Counted from the first letter of the stretch, positions 10,096-18,882 are shown. The stretch: DNA of 64,000 bases from DAIMZI01 sp036734025 (GCA_036734025.1 DAIMZI010000009.1:1-64000); one strand, 5' to 3'. Notes: a model not told the origin generated them from the letters alone. Numbers and translations are program-made.

Positions 10096-11532
10096 TCAGA
10101 CGCCGACCGCGCCGCTCTTTTCGACGAAGGCGATGCGCAGCATGTTGGTCGCGCCGGGCGTACCCAGCGGCACACCGGCCGATATGATCACACGCTGGCC
10201 GGCTTCGACGAAACCCTCGCGCAGGGCTATCCGGCAGGCACGTTCGACCATGTCGTCGAGATTGTCGGGATCGCCGGTCAGCGCGCAATTGAGGCCCCAG
10301 GCGAGCGCCAGACGCCGCGCGGTCTCCGGCACCGGCGTCAGCGCGAGGATCGGCTGGCGCGGGCGATAGCGGGCCGCGCGCAAGGCCGTGGCGCCGGTCG
10401 CCGTGTAGCAGATGATGCAGGCCAGGTTGAGTGTCTGGGCGACCGAGCACGCGGCATGGCTGATCGCGCCGGCGGCGCTCTCGTCATCGCCGATGTCCTG
10501 GGCATGAACAAAGGTCTCATAAAGCGGATCACGCTCGACCTCGGTGGCGACATTGACCATCGTCGCGACGGCTTCGGCGGGATAGTCGCCGACGGCTGAT
10601 TCGGCTGACAGCATGATCGCGTCCGCGCCATCGAACACCGCTGTGGCGACGTCGGACACCTCCGCTCGGGTCGGCACCGGCGCGGAAATCATCGACTCGA
10701 GCATCTGCGTGGCAACCACCACCGGCTTGCCCGCGCGCCGGGCCGCGCGCGTCAGGCTTTTTTGCAGCCCCGGCACCTTTTGCAGCGGCATCTCCACGCC
10801 GAGATCGCCGCGCGCGACCATGATCCCATCGGCGCGTTCGAGGATTTCCGTCATCCGCTCGATCGCAGAGGGTTTTTCGATCTTCGCCATGATCGCGGCC
10901 CGCCCGCGCGCCAGCTTTGCCGCCTCGGCGATGTCATCTTCACGCTGGACAAAGGAAAGCGCAATCCAGTCAACGCCAAGCCCGAGGGCAAAATCGAGAT
11001 CGGACCGATCCTTGGGCGTCAGTGCGCCGACCGGCAGCAGCGTGTCGGGAAGGCTGATCCCCTTGCGGCTGGCCAGCTTGCCGCCCACGATGACGCGCGC
11101 GCTGATCCGGTCTCCGGCATTCTCGACCACCTGCAGGCGCAGCTTGCCGTCATCCAGTAGCAGGAAATGGCCGGGCTCGACGGCGCGAAAGATTTCCGGA
11201 TGGGGCAGGAACACCCGCTCGGCGTCGCCGGGCGTGTCCATGACATCGAAGCTGAAAAGCGCGCCCTGCTCCAGATGGACTTTTTCCGCGCTGAAGACGC
11301 CGATGCGCAATTTCGGTCCCTGAAGATCGACGAGAATGCCGACCGGTCGCGCCAGCTTGGCTTCGATCTCGCGGATCGTTCCGTGCAGCGATTGCAGGCC
11401 CTGATGCGAGGTGTGGCTCATGTTGATGCGCAGCACATCGGCGCCGGCGCGCAGGATGTTCTCCACCATCTCGGGCGACGACGAGGCCGGGCCAAGGGTC
11501 GCCAAGATCTTCACCCTGCGCTGATTGATCAT
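10096..11532 (-). CDS. pyk: Pyruvate kinase
   Basis: Converts phosphoenolpyruvate and ADP to pyruvate and ATP, the last step of glycolysis. The product is 478 aa, normal for the family. It begins with RRVKILATLGPASS and DVLRINMSH (about 33-41). It has the active-site lysine block IMAKIEKP (about 216-223), MVARGDLGVE (about 240-249, Mg-binding) and VVVATQMLESM (about 273-283). The C-terminal domain carries the allosteric region. It lies 3 bases after the DUF1036 gene and downstream of glycerate 2-kinase, so all three are probably cotranscribed. That couples glycerate entry (2-phosphoglycerate) to pyruvate formation. Confidence 0.97.
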   Translation of the reverse strand: MINQRRVKILATLGPASSSPEMVENILRAGADVLRINMSHTSHQGLQSLHGTIREIEAKLARPVGILVDLQGPKLRIGVFSAEKVHLEQGALFSFDVMDTPGDAERVFLPHPEIFRAVEPGHFLLLDDGKLRLQVVENAGDRISARVIVGGKLASRKGISLPDTLLPVGALTPKDRSDLDFALGLGVDWIALSFVQREDDIAEAAKLARGRAAIMAKIEKPSAIERMTEILERADGIMVARGDLGVEMPLQKVPGLQKSLTRAARRAGKPVVVATQMLESMISAPVPTRAEVSDVATAVFDGADAIMLSAESAVGDYPAEAVATMVNVATEVERDPLYETFVHAQDIGDDESAAGAISHAACSVAQTLNLACIICYTATGATALRAARYRPRQPILALTPVPETARRLALAWGLNCALTGDPDNLDDMVERACRIALREGFVEAGQRVIISAGVPLGTPGATNMLRIAFVEKSGAVGV

Positions 11533-11535
11533 GAT

Positions 11536-12018
11536 TTACTGGGTCCCGCGATCGGTGGAGTCGGTCATGCGAATGGTCCAGTCGGTTTCTTCCTTTGTGT
11601 CCACTTCAAAGAAACCAAGCCGCCTGTAGCCGCGCTGCTCGCAGTCGGTCACGCCTCTGATCGTGAACGCCTTGTCGTCGGAGCACATGAAGTCGGTCCC
11701 GCTCCATTCGCCGCCCCGGTCGTAGTCCACGGCATGGACATAATAGAAGCGGGCAATGAGTGCGCCCTTGAGCAGCACCTCGCAGCTTTGCGGCCCGACG
11801 TTCCACCAGCCTTCGCTGACCCAGCCCTGCTGGTCCTTGTAGCCGATTGCGACGCCGATGCGGCTGGATGTCATGTTGCACAGTTTCAGATCAGCGAGCG
11901 CCGGAGTGGCTAGCGTGGTGATGAAGACAAAGCAAGCGACTGCCGCGAGCGGCAAAGTCCACCAGCGCCGAGGATCGATCCGGCGTGCGCGCATATTCAA
12001 GGGAGTTGGAAAGTTCAT
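11536..12018 (-). CDS. DUF1036 secreted protein
   Basis: The product is 160 aa. The start at 12018 gives MNFPTPLN, basic RARRIDPRR, a hydrophobic segment and ATPALA, a signal peptide. GGGATGAAG stands upstream. The mature part starts LKLCNMTSSRIGVAIGYKD and continues GWVSEGWWNVGPQSC, FYYVHAVDYDRGGEWSG and FMCSDDKAFTI, the pattern of DUF1036, a family of small exported proteins of alphaproteobacteria and some cyanobacteria. Four cysteines in the mature part could form two disulfides. The function is unknown. It sits between glycerate 2-kinase (46-base gap) and pyk (3-base gap), a gene order I recall from other Rhizobiales. Confidence 0.85.
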   Translation of the reverse strand: MNFPTPLNMRARRIDPRRWWTLPLAAVACFVFITTLATPALADLKLCNMTSSRIGVAIGYKDQQGWVSEGWWNVGPQSCEVLLKGALIARFYYVHAVDYDRGGEWSGTDFMCSDDKAFTIRGVTDCEQRGYRRLGFFEVDTKEETDWTIRMTDSTDRGTQ

Positions 12019-12064
12019 GTCATCTTCATCCCGGCAAACCATTCTTTTTGCAAGCTGCTTTTCA

Positions 12065-13378
12065 TCAGGAACCAGATGCTGCGTCGCTGGCGGGATCATC
12101 CACCAGTATCGCGCGGAAATCATTGATGTTGGTCCTGGTCGGCCCACACCTGATGAGGTCGCCAAGGCTGGCAAAGAACTTTCCTGAGTCGTTATTTGCA
12201 AGAAATGTGGCCGCATCTAGGTTCAACGCCCGGGCACGCGCCAGCGTATCCGGCCTTACGAGCGCACCGGCGGGATCATCAATGGCGCCGGTTCCGCCAT
12301 CGCTGCCATCGGTATCGCCGGCCAGCGCATGGATGCCGGGCGCGCCATCAAGCGCCAGCGCCAGCGCCAGAGCGAATTCCTGATTGGGGCCGCCACGGCC
12401 ATCGCCGCGGATCGTCACGGTGAGTTCACCGCCCGACAAAAGCGCCGCCCTGCGCCCGGCTTGCTGGTGCTCGAGCGCGATCGCCGCCTGATGCGCCGCC
12501 ACGTCGCGCGCTTCGCCCTCCAGCGCATCGCCAAGGATGACCGGCTGATAGCCCAGTTCGCTCGCGCGCCGGGCCGCGGCCGCAAGCGCATCGTGCGCCG
12601 AAGCCGCCAGGCGATAGAGCGAGCGGTCAAAGATCGGGTCGCCGGCCTTGGCCGTCTCGTTGGCCGGATCGTTCAGCGCCGCCTCGATGGCAGCGGGCGG
12701 CGTGACGCCGTGGCGGGAGAGCACCGCACGGGCTTCGGCCAGGGTCGATTGATCCGGCACGCTCGGCCCCGAACCGATGCTTTGCGGCATATCTCCGGGG
12801 ACATCGGAAATCGCCAGGGTGACGAGACGCGCCGGATGCGCCGCGCGCGCCAGGCCACCGCCCTTGAAGCGCGAGAGATGCTTGCGCACACAGTTGATGT
12901 CATGGATCGTAGCGCCGCAGCGCAGCAGCGCGCGCGTCAATGCCTGCTTGTCCGCAAGGCTGACGCCCTGGGCTGGCGCAGCGCATAGCGCCGATGCCCC
13001 GCCCGACAGCAGGACCAGAACCAGATCGTCCGCGCTGGCAGACTCAGCCAGCCGCAAGGCGCGCTCCGCCGCCTGCACGCTGGCCTCATCGGGAACCGGG
13101 TGGCCGGCCTCCATGAGGGTCGTGGCGCCAAGCTCCAGCCCATAGCCGTGCCGGGTGATGGCCAGCGCGTCATATCGGCGCCGGGCGATCAGATCGCCGT
13201 AATGACCTTCGGCAACACGCGCCATCGAGGCGCCGGCCTTGCCGCATGCGATGACGATCGCGCGCCCGCCTGCCGGCGGTTCGGGCAGCAATGCCGGCAG
13301 ACATCGTTCCGGTTGCGCTCTGGCCACCGCCGTCTCGAAGAGATCGAGCAGCCATTCCCCGTGAAAATCTCTGCTCAT
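12065..13378 (-). CDS. Glycerate 2-kinase (MOFRL family)
   Basis: Phosphorylates D-glycerate to 2-phosphoglycerate, feeding glyoxylate, tartrate or serine-derived carbon into lower glycolysis. Older annotations name this family TtuD/hydroxypyruvate reductase or GckA. The product from the ATG at 13378 is 437 aa. Upstream in-frame extension to 13480 is rejected because MSRDFHGEWLLDLFETAV is the usual N-terminus. Features are ACGKAGASMA (about 45-54), VLLSGGASALCAAPA (about 125-139), SDVPGD (about 190) and the C-terminal MOFRL part with GGELTVTIRGDGRGGPNQEF (about 345-364). It heads a minus-strand unit with DUF1036 and pyk and is divergent from the amidohydrolase gene over 111 bases. Confidence 0.9.
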   Translation of the reverse strand: MSRDFHGEWLLDLFETAVARAQPERCLPALLPEPPAGGRAIVIACGKAGASMARVAEGHYGDLIARRRYDALAITRHGYGLELGATTLMEAGHPVPDEASVQAAERALRLAESASADDLVLVLLSGGASALCAAPAQGVSLADKQALTRALLRCGATIHDINCVRKHLSRFKGGGLARAAHPARLVTLAISDVPGDMPQSIGSGPSVPDQSTLAEARAVLSRHGVTPPAAIEAALNDPANETAKAGDPIFDRSLYRLAASAHDALAAAARRASELGYQPVILGDALEGEARDVAAHQAAIALEHQQAGRRAALLSGGELTVTIRGDGRGGPNQEFALALALALDGAPGIHALAGDTDGSDGGTGAIDDPAGALVRPDTLARARALNLDAATFLANNDSGKFFASLGDLIRCGPTRTNINDFRAILVDDPASDAASGS

Positions 13379-13489
13379 GCGAAGATCCGGACTTTGCTTT
13401 TGCAAAAACATGCTTATGTTGAAAGGGATCTGACGGGGACATACCACCGCGCCCGCTCCAGGCGCAAATACACAGATCATAATTCACAA

Positions 13490-14671
13490 ATGCTGCACAA
13501 AATTTCCTCACAGGCTGCGCAAGGCGAGTCCGCGCATAGTGCTTTCGAATTCATCCCTGGCGCGCCCGATGCGGGCATCGTCATCACCTGCGATCACGCC
13601 GGCAACGCTTTTCCGCCGGGCTATGGCACGCTCGGCGTCGCCGCTGAACAGCTTGAGCGGCACATCGCCTATGATATCGGGGCGGCCGGCGTGGCGCGTC
13701 GGCTGGCGGCGCTGCTGGGCGCGCCTGCGGTCCTGTCGCGCTTTTCGCGCCTGCTGATCGATCCCAACCGGGCGGAGGAAGACCCGACCCTGGTGATGCG
13801 CATTTCCGATGGCGCCGTGGTGCCGGGCAATGCGCACATTGACGCGCGCGAGATCGAAAGGCGCATCAACCTGTATCACCGGCCCTACCATGCGGCCATC
13901 GACGCCGCCCTCGATGCGGCCATCGAGGCCGGCAAGCCACCCACCATATTTTCGGTCCACAGCTTCACCGATAACTGGCGCGGTACGCCGCGGCCGTGGC
14001 ATGCCACGATCCTGTGGGACCGCGATCCGCGGTTTGCCAAGCCGCTGGTGGATGCGCTGCATGCCGAGACCGACATCGTCGCGGGCGAGAATGTGCCCTA
14101 TACTGGCCGACTGCGCGGCGACAGCATGTATGCACACGGTACACGGCGCGGTCTGGCTCATGCGCTCATCGAGATCCGCCAGGATCTGATCCGCACCGAA
14201 GCCGGGCAGGCCGCATGGGCGCAGAGGCTGGCGCGGATCATTTCTGCGGTCTTGACGCATCCGCGCCTCAGGCACAAGCTGCATGAAGTGCAGCACTATG
14301 GTTCATTTTCGGACAATGGCGCCTTGTTGCCGCACGTCAGATCGCCCCGCGAGGAGGAACTGATGAGCGATATCGACCCTAAGACGGCGACGGAAATAGA
14401 GGCGGCGGTCTTCCGTCGGCTTGTGGCACATCTGCGCGAGCGCGTCGATGTGCAGAATATCGACATGATGAATCTCGCCGGCTTCTGCCGAAACTGCCTG
14501 TCGAACTGGTACCGCGAGGCCGCCGAGGAGCGCGGCCATGCCCTGTCCAAGGACGAATCGCGCGTGCTGGTCTATGGCATGTCCTATGAACAGTGGAAGC
14601 GCGACTACCAGAACGAGGCGACCGAGGCGCAGCGCGAGCAGTTCGATGCCGCGCACAAGAACGGCGGCTGA
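13490..14671 (+). CDS. N-formylglutamate amidohydrolase reading in frame into a DUF1244 domain
   Basis: Residues 1 to about 275 are an N-formylglutamate amidohydrolase (FGase), the family that hydrolyses N-formyl-L-glutamate in histidine breakdown or related N-acyl amino acids. Visible are IVITCDHAGNAFP (about 24-36), HIAYDIGA, LIDPNR, FSVHSFT (about 153) and ALIEIRQDLI (about 223-232). There is no stop after LHEVQHYGSFSD. The frame runs through about 25 linker residues into a complete DUF1244 domain starting at 14363, giving 393 aa. A strong Shine-Dalgarno (GAGGAGG) precedes that internal ATG. So either one fusion protein, two products, or a lost stop codon. The start at 13490 is preferred to upstream frames that overlap the glycerate kinase gene. 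DUF2312 follows downstream. Confidence 0.85.
   Translation: MLHKISSQAAQGESAHSAFEFIPGAPDAGIVITCDHAGNAFPPGYGTLGVAAEQLERHIAYDIGAAGVARRLAALLGAPAVLSRFSRLLIDPNRAEEDPTLVMRISDGAVVPGNAHIDAREIERRINLYHRPYHAAIDAALDAAIEAGKPPTIFSVHSFTDNWRGTPRPWHATILWDRDPRFAKPLVDALHAETDIVAGENVPYTGRLRGDSMYAHGTRRGLAHALIEIRQDLIRTEAGQAAWAQRLARIISAVLTHPRLRHKLHEVQHYGSFSDNGALLPHVRSPREEELMSDIDPKTATEIEAAVFRRLVAHLRERVDVQNIDMMNLAGFCRNCLSNWYREAAEERGHALSKDESRVLVYGMSYEQWKRDYQNEATEAQREQFDAAHKNGG
14363..14671 (+). CDS. DUF1244 domain, possible separate product from an internal start
   Basis: If translated from its own ATG this is a 102-aa protein, the usual length of free-standing DUF1244 proteins. MSDIDPKT opens it; the core is IDMMNLAGFCRNCLSNWYRE (about 35-54) with the conserved paired cysteines C-R-N-C, then YGMSYEQWK. 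GAGGAGG at 14351-14357 is placed 5 bases before the ATG and is one of the best ribosome-binding sites in the window. The function of DUF1244 is unknown. The reading frame is continuous with the amidohydrolase upstream. Confidence 0.7.
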   Translation: MSDIDPKTATEIEAAVFRRLVAHLRERVDVQNIDMMNLAGFCRNCLSNWYREAAEERGHALSKDESRVLVYGMSYEQWKRDYQNEATEAQREQFDAAHKNGG

Positions 14672-14877
14672 GCTCACTTGCTACGCGGTTTCATCCACAG
14701 TCCCCGCATGCGCTTTGGATAACCTCGTCAAGCGCCATTGCCGTGTGCCGGCCCAACAGCTAGCGTTGCTCATGTCGTGATGCCGGCCAACCCTGGCACG
14801 GGCTTGGCATGGTGCCCGCACCTGCGCGGCGCACATGTCTTTTCCATAAGATCAACCACCCTGGAATGGTGCCCTGC

Positions 14878-15186
14878 ATGAGCGAACTACACCAAGGCGC
14901 GCGCGATCAGCTTCGCGCCATCATCGAGCGCATCGAGCGACTGGAAGAGGAAAAAGCGGCGCTGGCCGCTGATCTGCGCGAGGTCTATGCGGAGGCCAAG
15001 GGCAACGGTTTCGACACCAAGGCGCTGCGCGTCATTGTCCGTATGCGCAAGAAGGAAGCCCATGAGCGGCAGGAGGAAGAAGCCGTGCTGACGACCTATC
15101 TGCATGCGCTCGGCATGCTGGACGGGGACGTGAATGACTGGCAGGCCCCGGCGGAAGAACCGCAGGTGAAGTCGGACGCTGCTTGA
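14878..15186 (+). CDS. DUF2312 (GapR-like) family protein
   Basis: The product is 102 aa from the ATG at 14878 (MSELHQGARDQL). An in-frame ATG at 14866 would add four residues. It has a coiled coil (AIIERIERLEEEKAALAADL in two pieces at about 13-32), then YAEAKGNGFDTKALRVIVR (about 37-55) and RKKEAHERQEEE. This is the DUF2312 pattern. The best known member is GapR of Caulobacter, a DNA-binding protein that prefers overtwisted DNA, so a nucleoid role is a fair inference. The tail after about residue 80 is acidic and not conserved. It follows the amidohydrolase-DUF1244 gene by 206 bases, a linkage I recall from other Rhizobiales. Confidence 0.88.
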   Translation: MSELHQGARDQLRAIIERIERLEEEKAALAADLREVYAEAKGNGFDTKALRVIVRMRKKEAHERQEEEAVLTTYLHALGMLDGDVNDWQAPAEEPQVKSDAA

Positions 15187-15247
15187 GACGGGAGCAGCCC
15201 GACAAAGCCATGCCCCTGTGATGTGCGCGAGCCGTGCGCCAGTCGGA

Positions 15248-16171
15248 TCAGTTCTCGCTGGCTAATTTCGCGATCTTGAGCGCCAGATCCTCGGCAAAGA
15301 GATCGAGGAAGAAATGATCCGCGCCGGACATCGTTTCAAAGCGTATGTTCGCCCCGAGCGCAGCGGCCTGCATGGCCTGCTGGAGTCTGCCGGCCCCTTC
15401 GTCCTGGTCGCCGATGACGACCAGCACCGGAACGTTGACATTGGCCAGAAGCGCGGGTGTCAGGAAACGGCGGTCGTCGGTGTAATAATTGAGGAATGCG
15501 TCCACCGTCACCCGCGCCTGCGGGCAGACCAGAAACCCGATGCCGTCCATTAGCATGCTGCCGCCTTCGCCCTCGGAACTGGTGCGGAGAGCTTCGGCCT
15601 GTCCTATGAGTGGCGGCAGTTGGGTGCTAAAGCGGGTCTGATAGGTCTGTGCCAGCGTGTCGGCATTGTCGGCGGGCGGCGCTATCAGCACCGCGCGCTT
15701 GACAGCCGGCGCGCCGACGCGCGCCAGATACAAGGCCACCTGGTTCGCCCCGCGCGAATGGCCGACAAGCGTGATGTCTTTTGCTCCGCGTTCGCCAAGC
15801 CACGCTATCCATGAGCCCAGTTCGGCAAGGGCGTCATCATGACGGTGGTCCTGCTCGATGGCGCAATCGAACATGCCGCGGCGTGCGTTGAGGCCGAGGC
15901 TGAGCGTGACCGCAAGCGAGTTGACGCCGCTTTCGCGCAGATATTCCTGGAGCGAGGCCATCAGTTCCATCCGGTTATGGCCAAGCGTGCCGTGCAGCAG
16001 CAGCACCACGCCGTCCGCGCCGAGCGACTTGCCCGGCGCAATCTCCAATTGGCCGACAATGTCGAGCCCCTCATGGTCGATAAGTACTTCTTCGGCGTGG
16101 GCCGCGCGCCAATGCCCCGCCATCGCGAGAATGAACACACCCGCCACCGCCAGAATTGCCCAGTTCCTCAC
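15248..16171 (-). CDS. Secreted alpha/beta-hydrolase
   Basis: The product is 307 aa with a signal peptide (MRNWAILAVAGVFILAM to about residue 26, AAHAEE). The alpha/beta-hydrolase fold shows VVLLLHGTLGHN (oxyanion region, about 55-66), the nucleophile elbow GHSRG (serine 139), VIGDQDEG with the acid residue (about 258-265), and GADHFF with the histidine (about 285). A periplasmic esterase or peptidase-like enzyme is likely, but the substrate cannot be told. It shares a 382-base divergent region with the beta-barrel gene. Confidence 0.8.
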   Translation of the reverse strand: MRNWAILAVAGVFILAMAGHWRAAHAEEVLIDHEGLDIVGQLEIAPGKSLGADGVVLLLHGTLGHNRMELMASLQEYLRESGVNSLAVTLSLGLNARRGMFDCAIEQDHRHDDALAELGSWIAWLGERGAKDITLVGHSRGANQVALYLARVGAPAVKRAVLIAPPADNADTLAQTYQTRFSTQLPPLIGQAEALRTSSEGEGGSMLMDGIGFLVCPQARVTVDAFLNYYTDDRRFLTPALLANVNVPVLVVIGDQDEGAGRLQQAMQAAALGANIRFETMSGADHFFLDLFAEDLALKIAKLASEN

Positions 16172-16553
16172 CGCATATCCCCCTGTTCGACCATTAACGT
16201 CCGCCGCAGGAGCGGCTGGAATGTGACTGACTTACCGGACTTGCCGGCAAACTTCAAATCAGGCGGCATATCGGCGCCAGCGATATGTGATAAATTTGCA
16301 ACTCGCTGTGCAAGGCGAGGGTTCCGCACGGGACCATGATTGACCGGCAAAAACGAATCAAAATAGAGAAATAGAACTGCAATCATAGATTGCATTAATA
16401 TCTAGGCGCACGTCATGAGCGCAAGCGTGATGCTGGAGAGTATCAGGAAATCGGCATGCATCCAGACCTGCGAGGACATCGCTGCCCGACCATGAAGCCA
16501 GGCAGGTATTTTCGCCGGACATGCCCATGAAATATGTAATGAAAGGCAAGAAA
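16172..16553. promoter_or_regulatory. Divergent intergenic region with a 17-bp palindrome
   Basis: This region separates the secreted hydrolase (minus) from the beta-barrel gene (plus). It is AT-rich around 16350-16400. At 16378-16394 is a perfect inverted repeat, TGCAATC-ATA-GATTGCA, a good shape for a dimeric regulator's operator. No gene is seen. The stretch after about 16400 is probably the 5' leader of the beta-barrel mRNA. Confidence 0.5.
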
Positions 16554-17300
16554 ATGAACAGACTACTCAGCAGCACAGCAATAGCAGCCGTGCTGGCAAT
16601 CACTCACCCAGCCTACGCGGATTCATGGAAGGATGCGCCTCATCCGGTCGAAGACTGGACCGGCGTATATGCCGGCTTCCATGTCGGCGCCGCGATACCC
16701 CGTTTCGATAACAGATGGAATCCCGGCATTTCCTGCGACGAAGGTGAAGGTGAAGCCGATCCGAGATGCGGCCAGGCGGTTGATGATGTCGACAGACCCG
16801 GCGCGCTGGTCGGCGCGGTGATCGGCTATAATCGGCAGGTTGACACCTTCGTCTACGGCATTGAACTGGATGCCTCCGCCGTGCTGTTGCGCAACAACAC
16901 GTATTACTACGACTCCGATGGCGAGGTCGACAGCTCTGAGCGAAGCGAGCTTCATATCGACGCCCTCGTTTCGGCGCGCCTGCGGGCCGGCTTCCTATAC
17001 GGCGACAAGCTGTTCTACGCCACGGCCGGCATCGGCTATGTCTCCGCCGAATTCTCGGCTTCCACCTCCGACAGCAATCCGAGAATGGGCATTCAGTCAT
17101 TGTCGAAATTCGCTCCCGTCCTTGGCGGCGGCATGGAATATCGTGTCAGCCCGGATTGGACGATCGACCTGAATGTTCAGCACTATTTCGTCAACGAGGA
17201 CAAATTCACCGGGGGCTTGGGCGATGGTGAAACAGAAGGATCGTCTGTTGATTTCAGCGGCCTGACAACGGTCAATCTCGGCTTTCGTCACAAATTCTGA
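16554..17300 (+). CDS. Outer-membrane beta-barrel protein (Omp25/OmpA-like porin type)
   Basis: The product is 248 aa from the ATG at 16554 with a signal peptide (MNRLLSSTAIAAVLA to about residue 22, AYA). An upstream in-frame ATG at 16521 would put charged residues before it. DWTGVYAGFHVGAA (about 36-49) is the first-strand pattern of the Omp25/Omp31-type small barrels of Rhizobiales. GALVGAVIGYN, FVYGIELDAS, LRAGFLYGDKLFYATAGIGY and MEYRVSPDWTIDLNVQHYF are alternating strands. It ends VNLGFRHKF, with the C-terminal phenylalanine typical of barrels. A two-cysteine loop (SCDEGEGEADPRC) is in the first third. AAAGGCAAGAAA precedes the start. Confidence 0.83.
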   Translation: MNRLLSSTAIAAVLAITHPAYADSWKDAPHPVEDWTGVYAGFHVGAAIPRFDNRWNPGISCDEGEGEADPRCGQAVDDVDRPGALVGAVIGYNRQVDTFVYGIELDASAVLLRNNTYYYDSDGEVDSSERSELHIDALVSARLRAGFLYGDKLFYATAGIGYVSAEFSASTSDSNPRMGIQSLSKFAPVLGGGMEYRVSPDWTIDLNVQHYFVNEDKFTGGLGDGETEGSSVDFSGLTTVNLGFRHKF

Positions 17301-17373
17301 TGTTTGGCATATCTCGCCGCGGCACGGTTGTAGCGACCGGGCCGCGGCCTGATCGTATAGTTGGAGTAGAACC

Positions 17374-18882
17374 ATGTCGGCACTCAAGCAGGCGGAGGCC
17401 GCGCGCCATGACATCGCGATGGCCGAACAGATGCGCGGGCTGGGCAAGCTCGACGATGCCAGGCGCATCGCCGCGCGCGTGCTGGCGTCCTTTCCCGATC
17501 ATTATGCGGCTCTTCATACCCTTGGGCTGATCGAAGCGGATCGCGGCAATCTCGATGCCGCCCTGCTTGCTCTCACCAAGGCCGATGCCGTGCTGCCCGG
17601 CCAGCCGATAACGATGGTCGCGTTGGCAAGCGTTTATCTGCAAATGGGCAGCCGCGCGGTGGCCCAGCGACTTATCGAAAGCGCCATCGCCGGCGGCGGC
17701 GGTGATAGCGGCGCGTGCCTCACGCTTGGCGAAATCCGCCGCGAGGAGCGCGATTACGAGGCGGCGCTGAAAGCCTATGATCAGGCTCTGGCGCAGGAGC
17801 CGAAGTGGCGAGAGGCACGACTGTGCCGCGCCATCGTCCTGACCCAGCTTGGCCGCAACGCCGAAGCCCATGACGAACTGGCCGGGATCCTGACGGACAA
17901 TCCGGCAGATTTCGAAGCCGCGGCCGCTCTTGCGGCGCTGCCCGCCGGCATCATCGACCATGACATTTCCGGCTTTCTGGCCCGTCACCCCATGCCCTCG
18001 GACGACCGTCCTTTGCACGAGCGCGCCAAGCACATGTTCTTCCGCGCCAATATTGCCGACCGCCTTGGCGAACATGACGAGGCATGGCGCTGGCTCACCA
18101 GGGCGAACGGCTTGATGCGCGGGGCCTATGTAAACAAGATCCGGGAAAACAGTGAGTGGCAGCAGGACAGTCTGAACGCGCTTTCCGGCGCGGGTGCGAA
18201 GCGGGCCAGGCGCGAACGTAGCTGTAAGACATCCTTGTTCATTCTGGGTACGTCACGATCAGGCAAGACCACGGCCGAGGCGGTCCTGGGGCGCAGCCCG
18301 CATGTGCGATGCGGCTATGAAAATCCGGGTTTCAAGAACGCCGTGAATGAGACATTCCAGTCCCACGGTTTCGTGCCGACCTTTCAGCTCATGCTGCTGC
18401 CGGAGAAGCTGGAGGGCGCCTTCAGGGCGCGGTACGGCGCTGAACTGAATGCCCGTGCCGGAGATGCGCACATCTTCACCAACACCTCGCCGGTGAAGAT
18501 CCACGACGCCTTGCGTATCTGGCAGACGGTTCCCAATGCGAAGTTCATCTTCGTGCTGCGTGACAGGCTAGACCTCGCCTTGCGCATCTATCAGACCCAT
18601 TATTCCAGCGGCAACTTCTACTCGTATGATTTCGCTGCGATCATGGAGCATATCGAATGGTATGACCGCATGATCGCGCGCCTGTCGGAACGTCTTGGCG
18701 CGGACTGCATGATCGTGCGCTATGAAGACCTGGTCCGCGCGCCGCACGATTTCATCGAAAAGGCCGAGCGGCTGCTTGGCATGGGGCTCGACCTGAAGCC
18801 GCCAGGCGAGATCGGTAGCGATGTCGGCGCCGCCGCGCCATATCGTCAGCACATCGAAGCACTCACGCAGGTGCCCGCCTGA
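17374..18882 (+). CDS. TPR-sulfotransferase fusion protein
   Basis: The product is 502 aa. Residues 10-245 hold tetratricopeptide-like helical repeats (for example LGLIEADRGNLDAALLALTKA and DYEAALKAYDQAL). From about 286 a sulfotransferase-like domain begins with LFILGTSRSGKTT (288-300), in the place of the PAPS 5'-phosphosulfate loop. KFIFVLRD (about 393-400) is the 3'-phosphate-binding region, and MIVRYEDLVRAP (about 448-459) follows. The loop reads SRSGKT rather than the common PRSGTT, which looks partly like a P-loop. Family members transfer sulfate from PAPS to sugars, lipids or proteins; the acceptor here is unknown. It follows the barrel gene by 73 bases on the same strand. Confidence 0.82.
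   Translation: MSALKQAEAARHDIAMAEQMRGLGKLDDARRIAARVLASFPDHYAALHTLGLIEADRGNLDAALLALTKADAVLPGQPITMVALASVYLQMGSRAVAQRLIESAIAGGGGDSGACLTLGEIRREERDYEAALKAYDQALAQEPKWREARLCRAIVLTQLGRNAEAHDELAGILTDNPADFEAAAALAALPAGIIDHDISGFLARHPMPSDDRPLHERAKHMFFRANIADRLGEHDEAWRWLTRANGLMRGAYVNKIRENSEWQQDSLNALSGAGAKRARRERSCKTSLFILGTSRSGKTTAEAVLGRSPHVRCGYENPGFKNAVNETFQSHGFVPTFQLMLLPEKLEGAFRARYGAELNARAGDAHIFTNTSPVKIHDALRIWQTVPNAKFIFVLRDRLDLALRIYQTHYSSGNFYSYDFAAIMEHIEWYDRMIARLSERLGADCMIVRYEDLVRAPHDFIEKAERLLGMGLDLKPPGEIGSDVGAAAPYRQHIEALTQVPA

Noticed and set aside
13100..13489. N-terminal extension of the amidohydrolase frame
   Set aside because: It overlaps the glycerate kinase gene on the other strand and contains no family sequence before MLHKISS.
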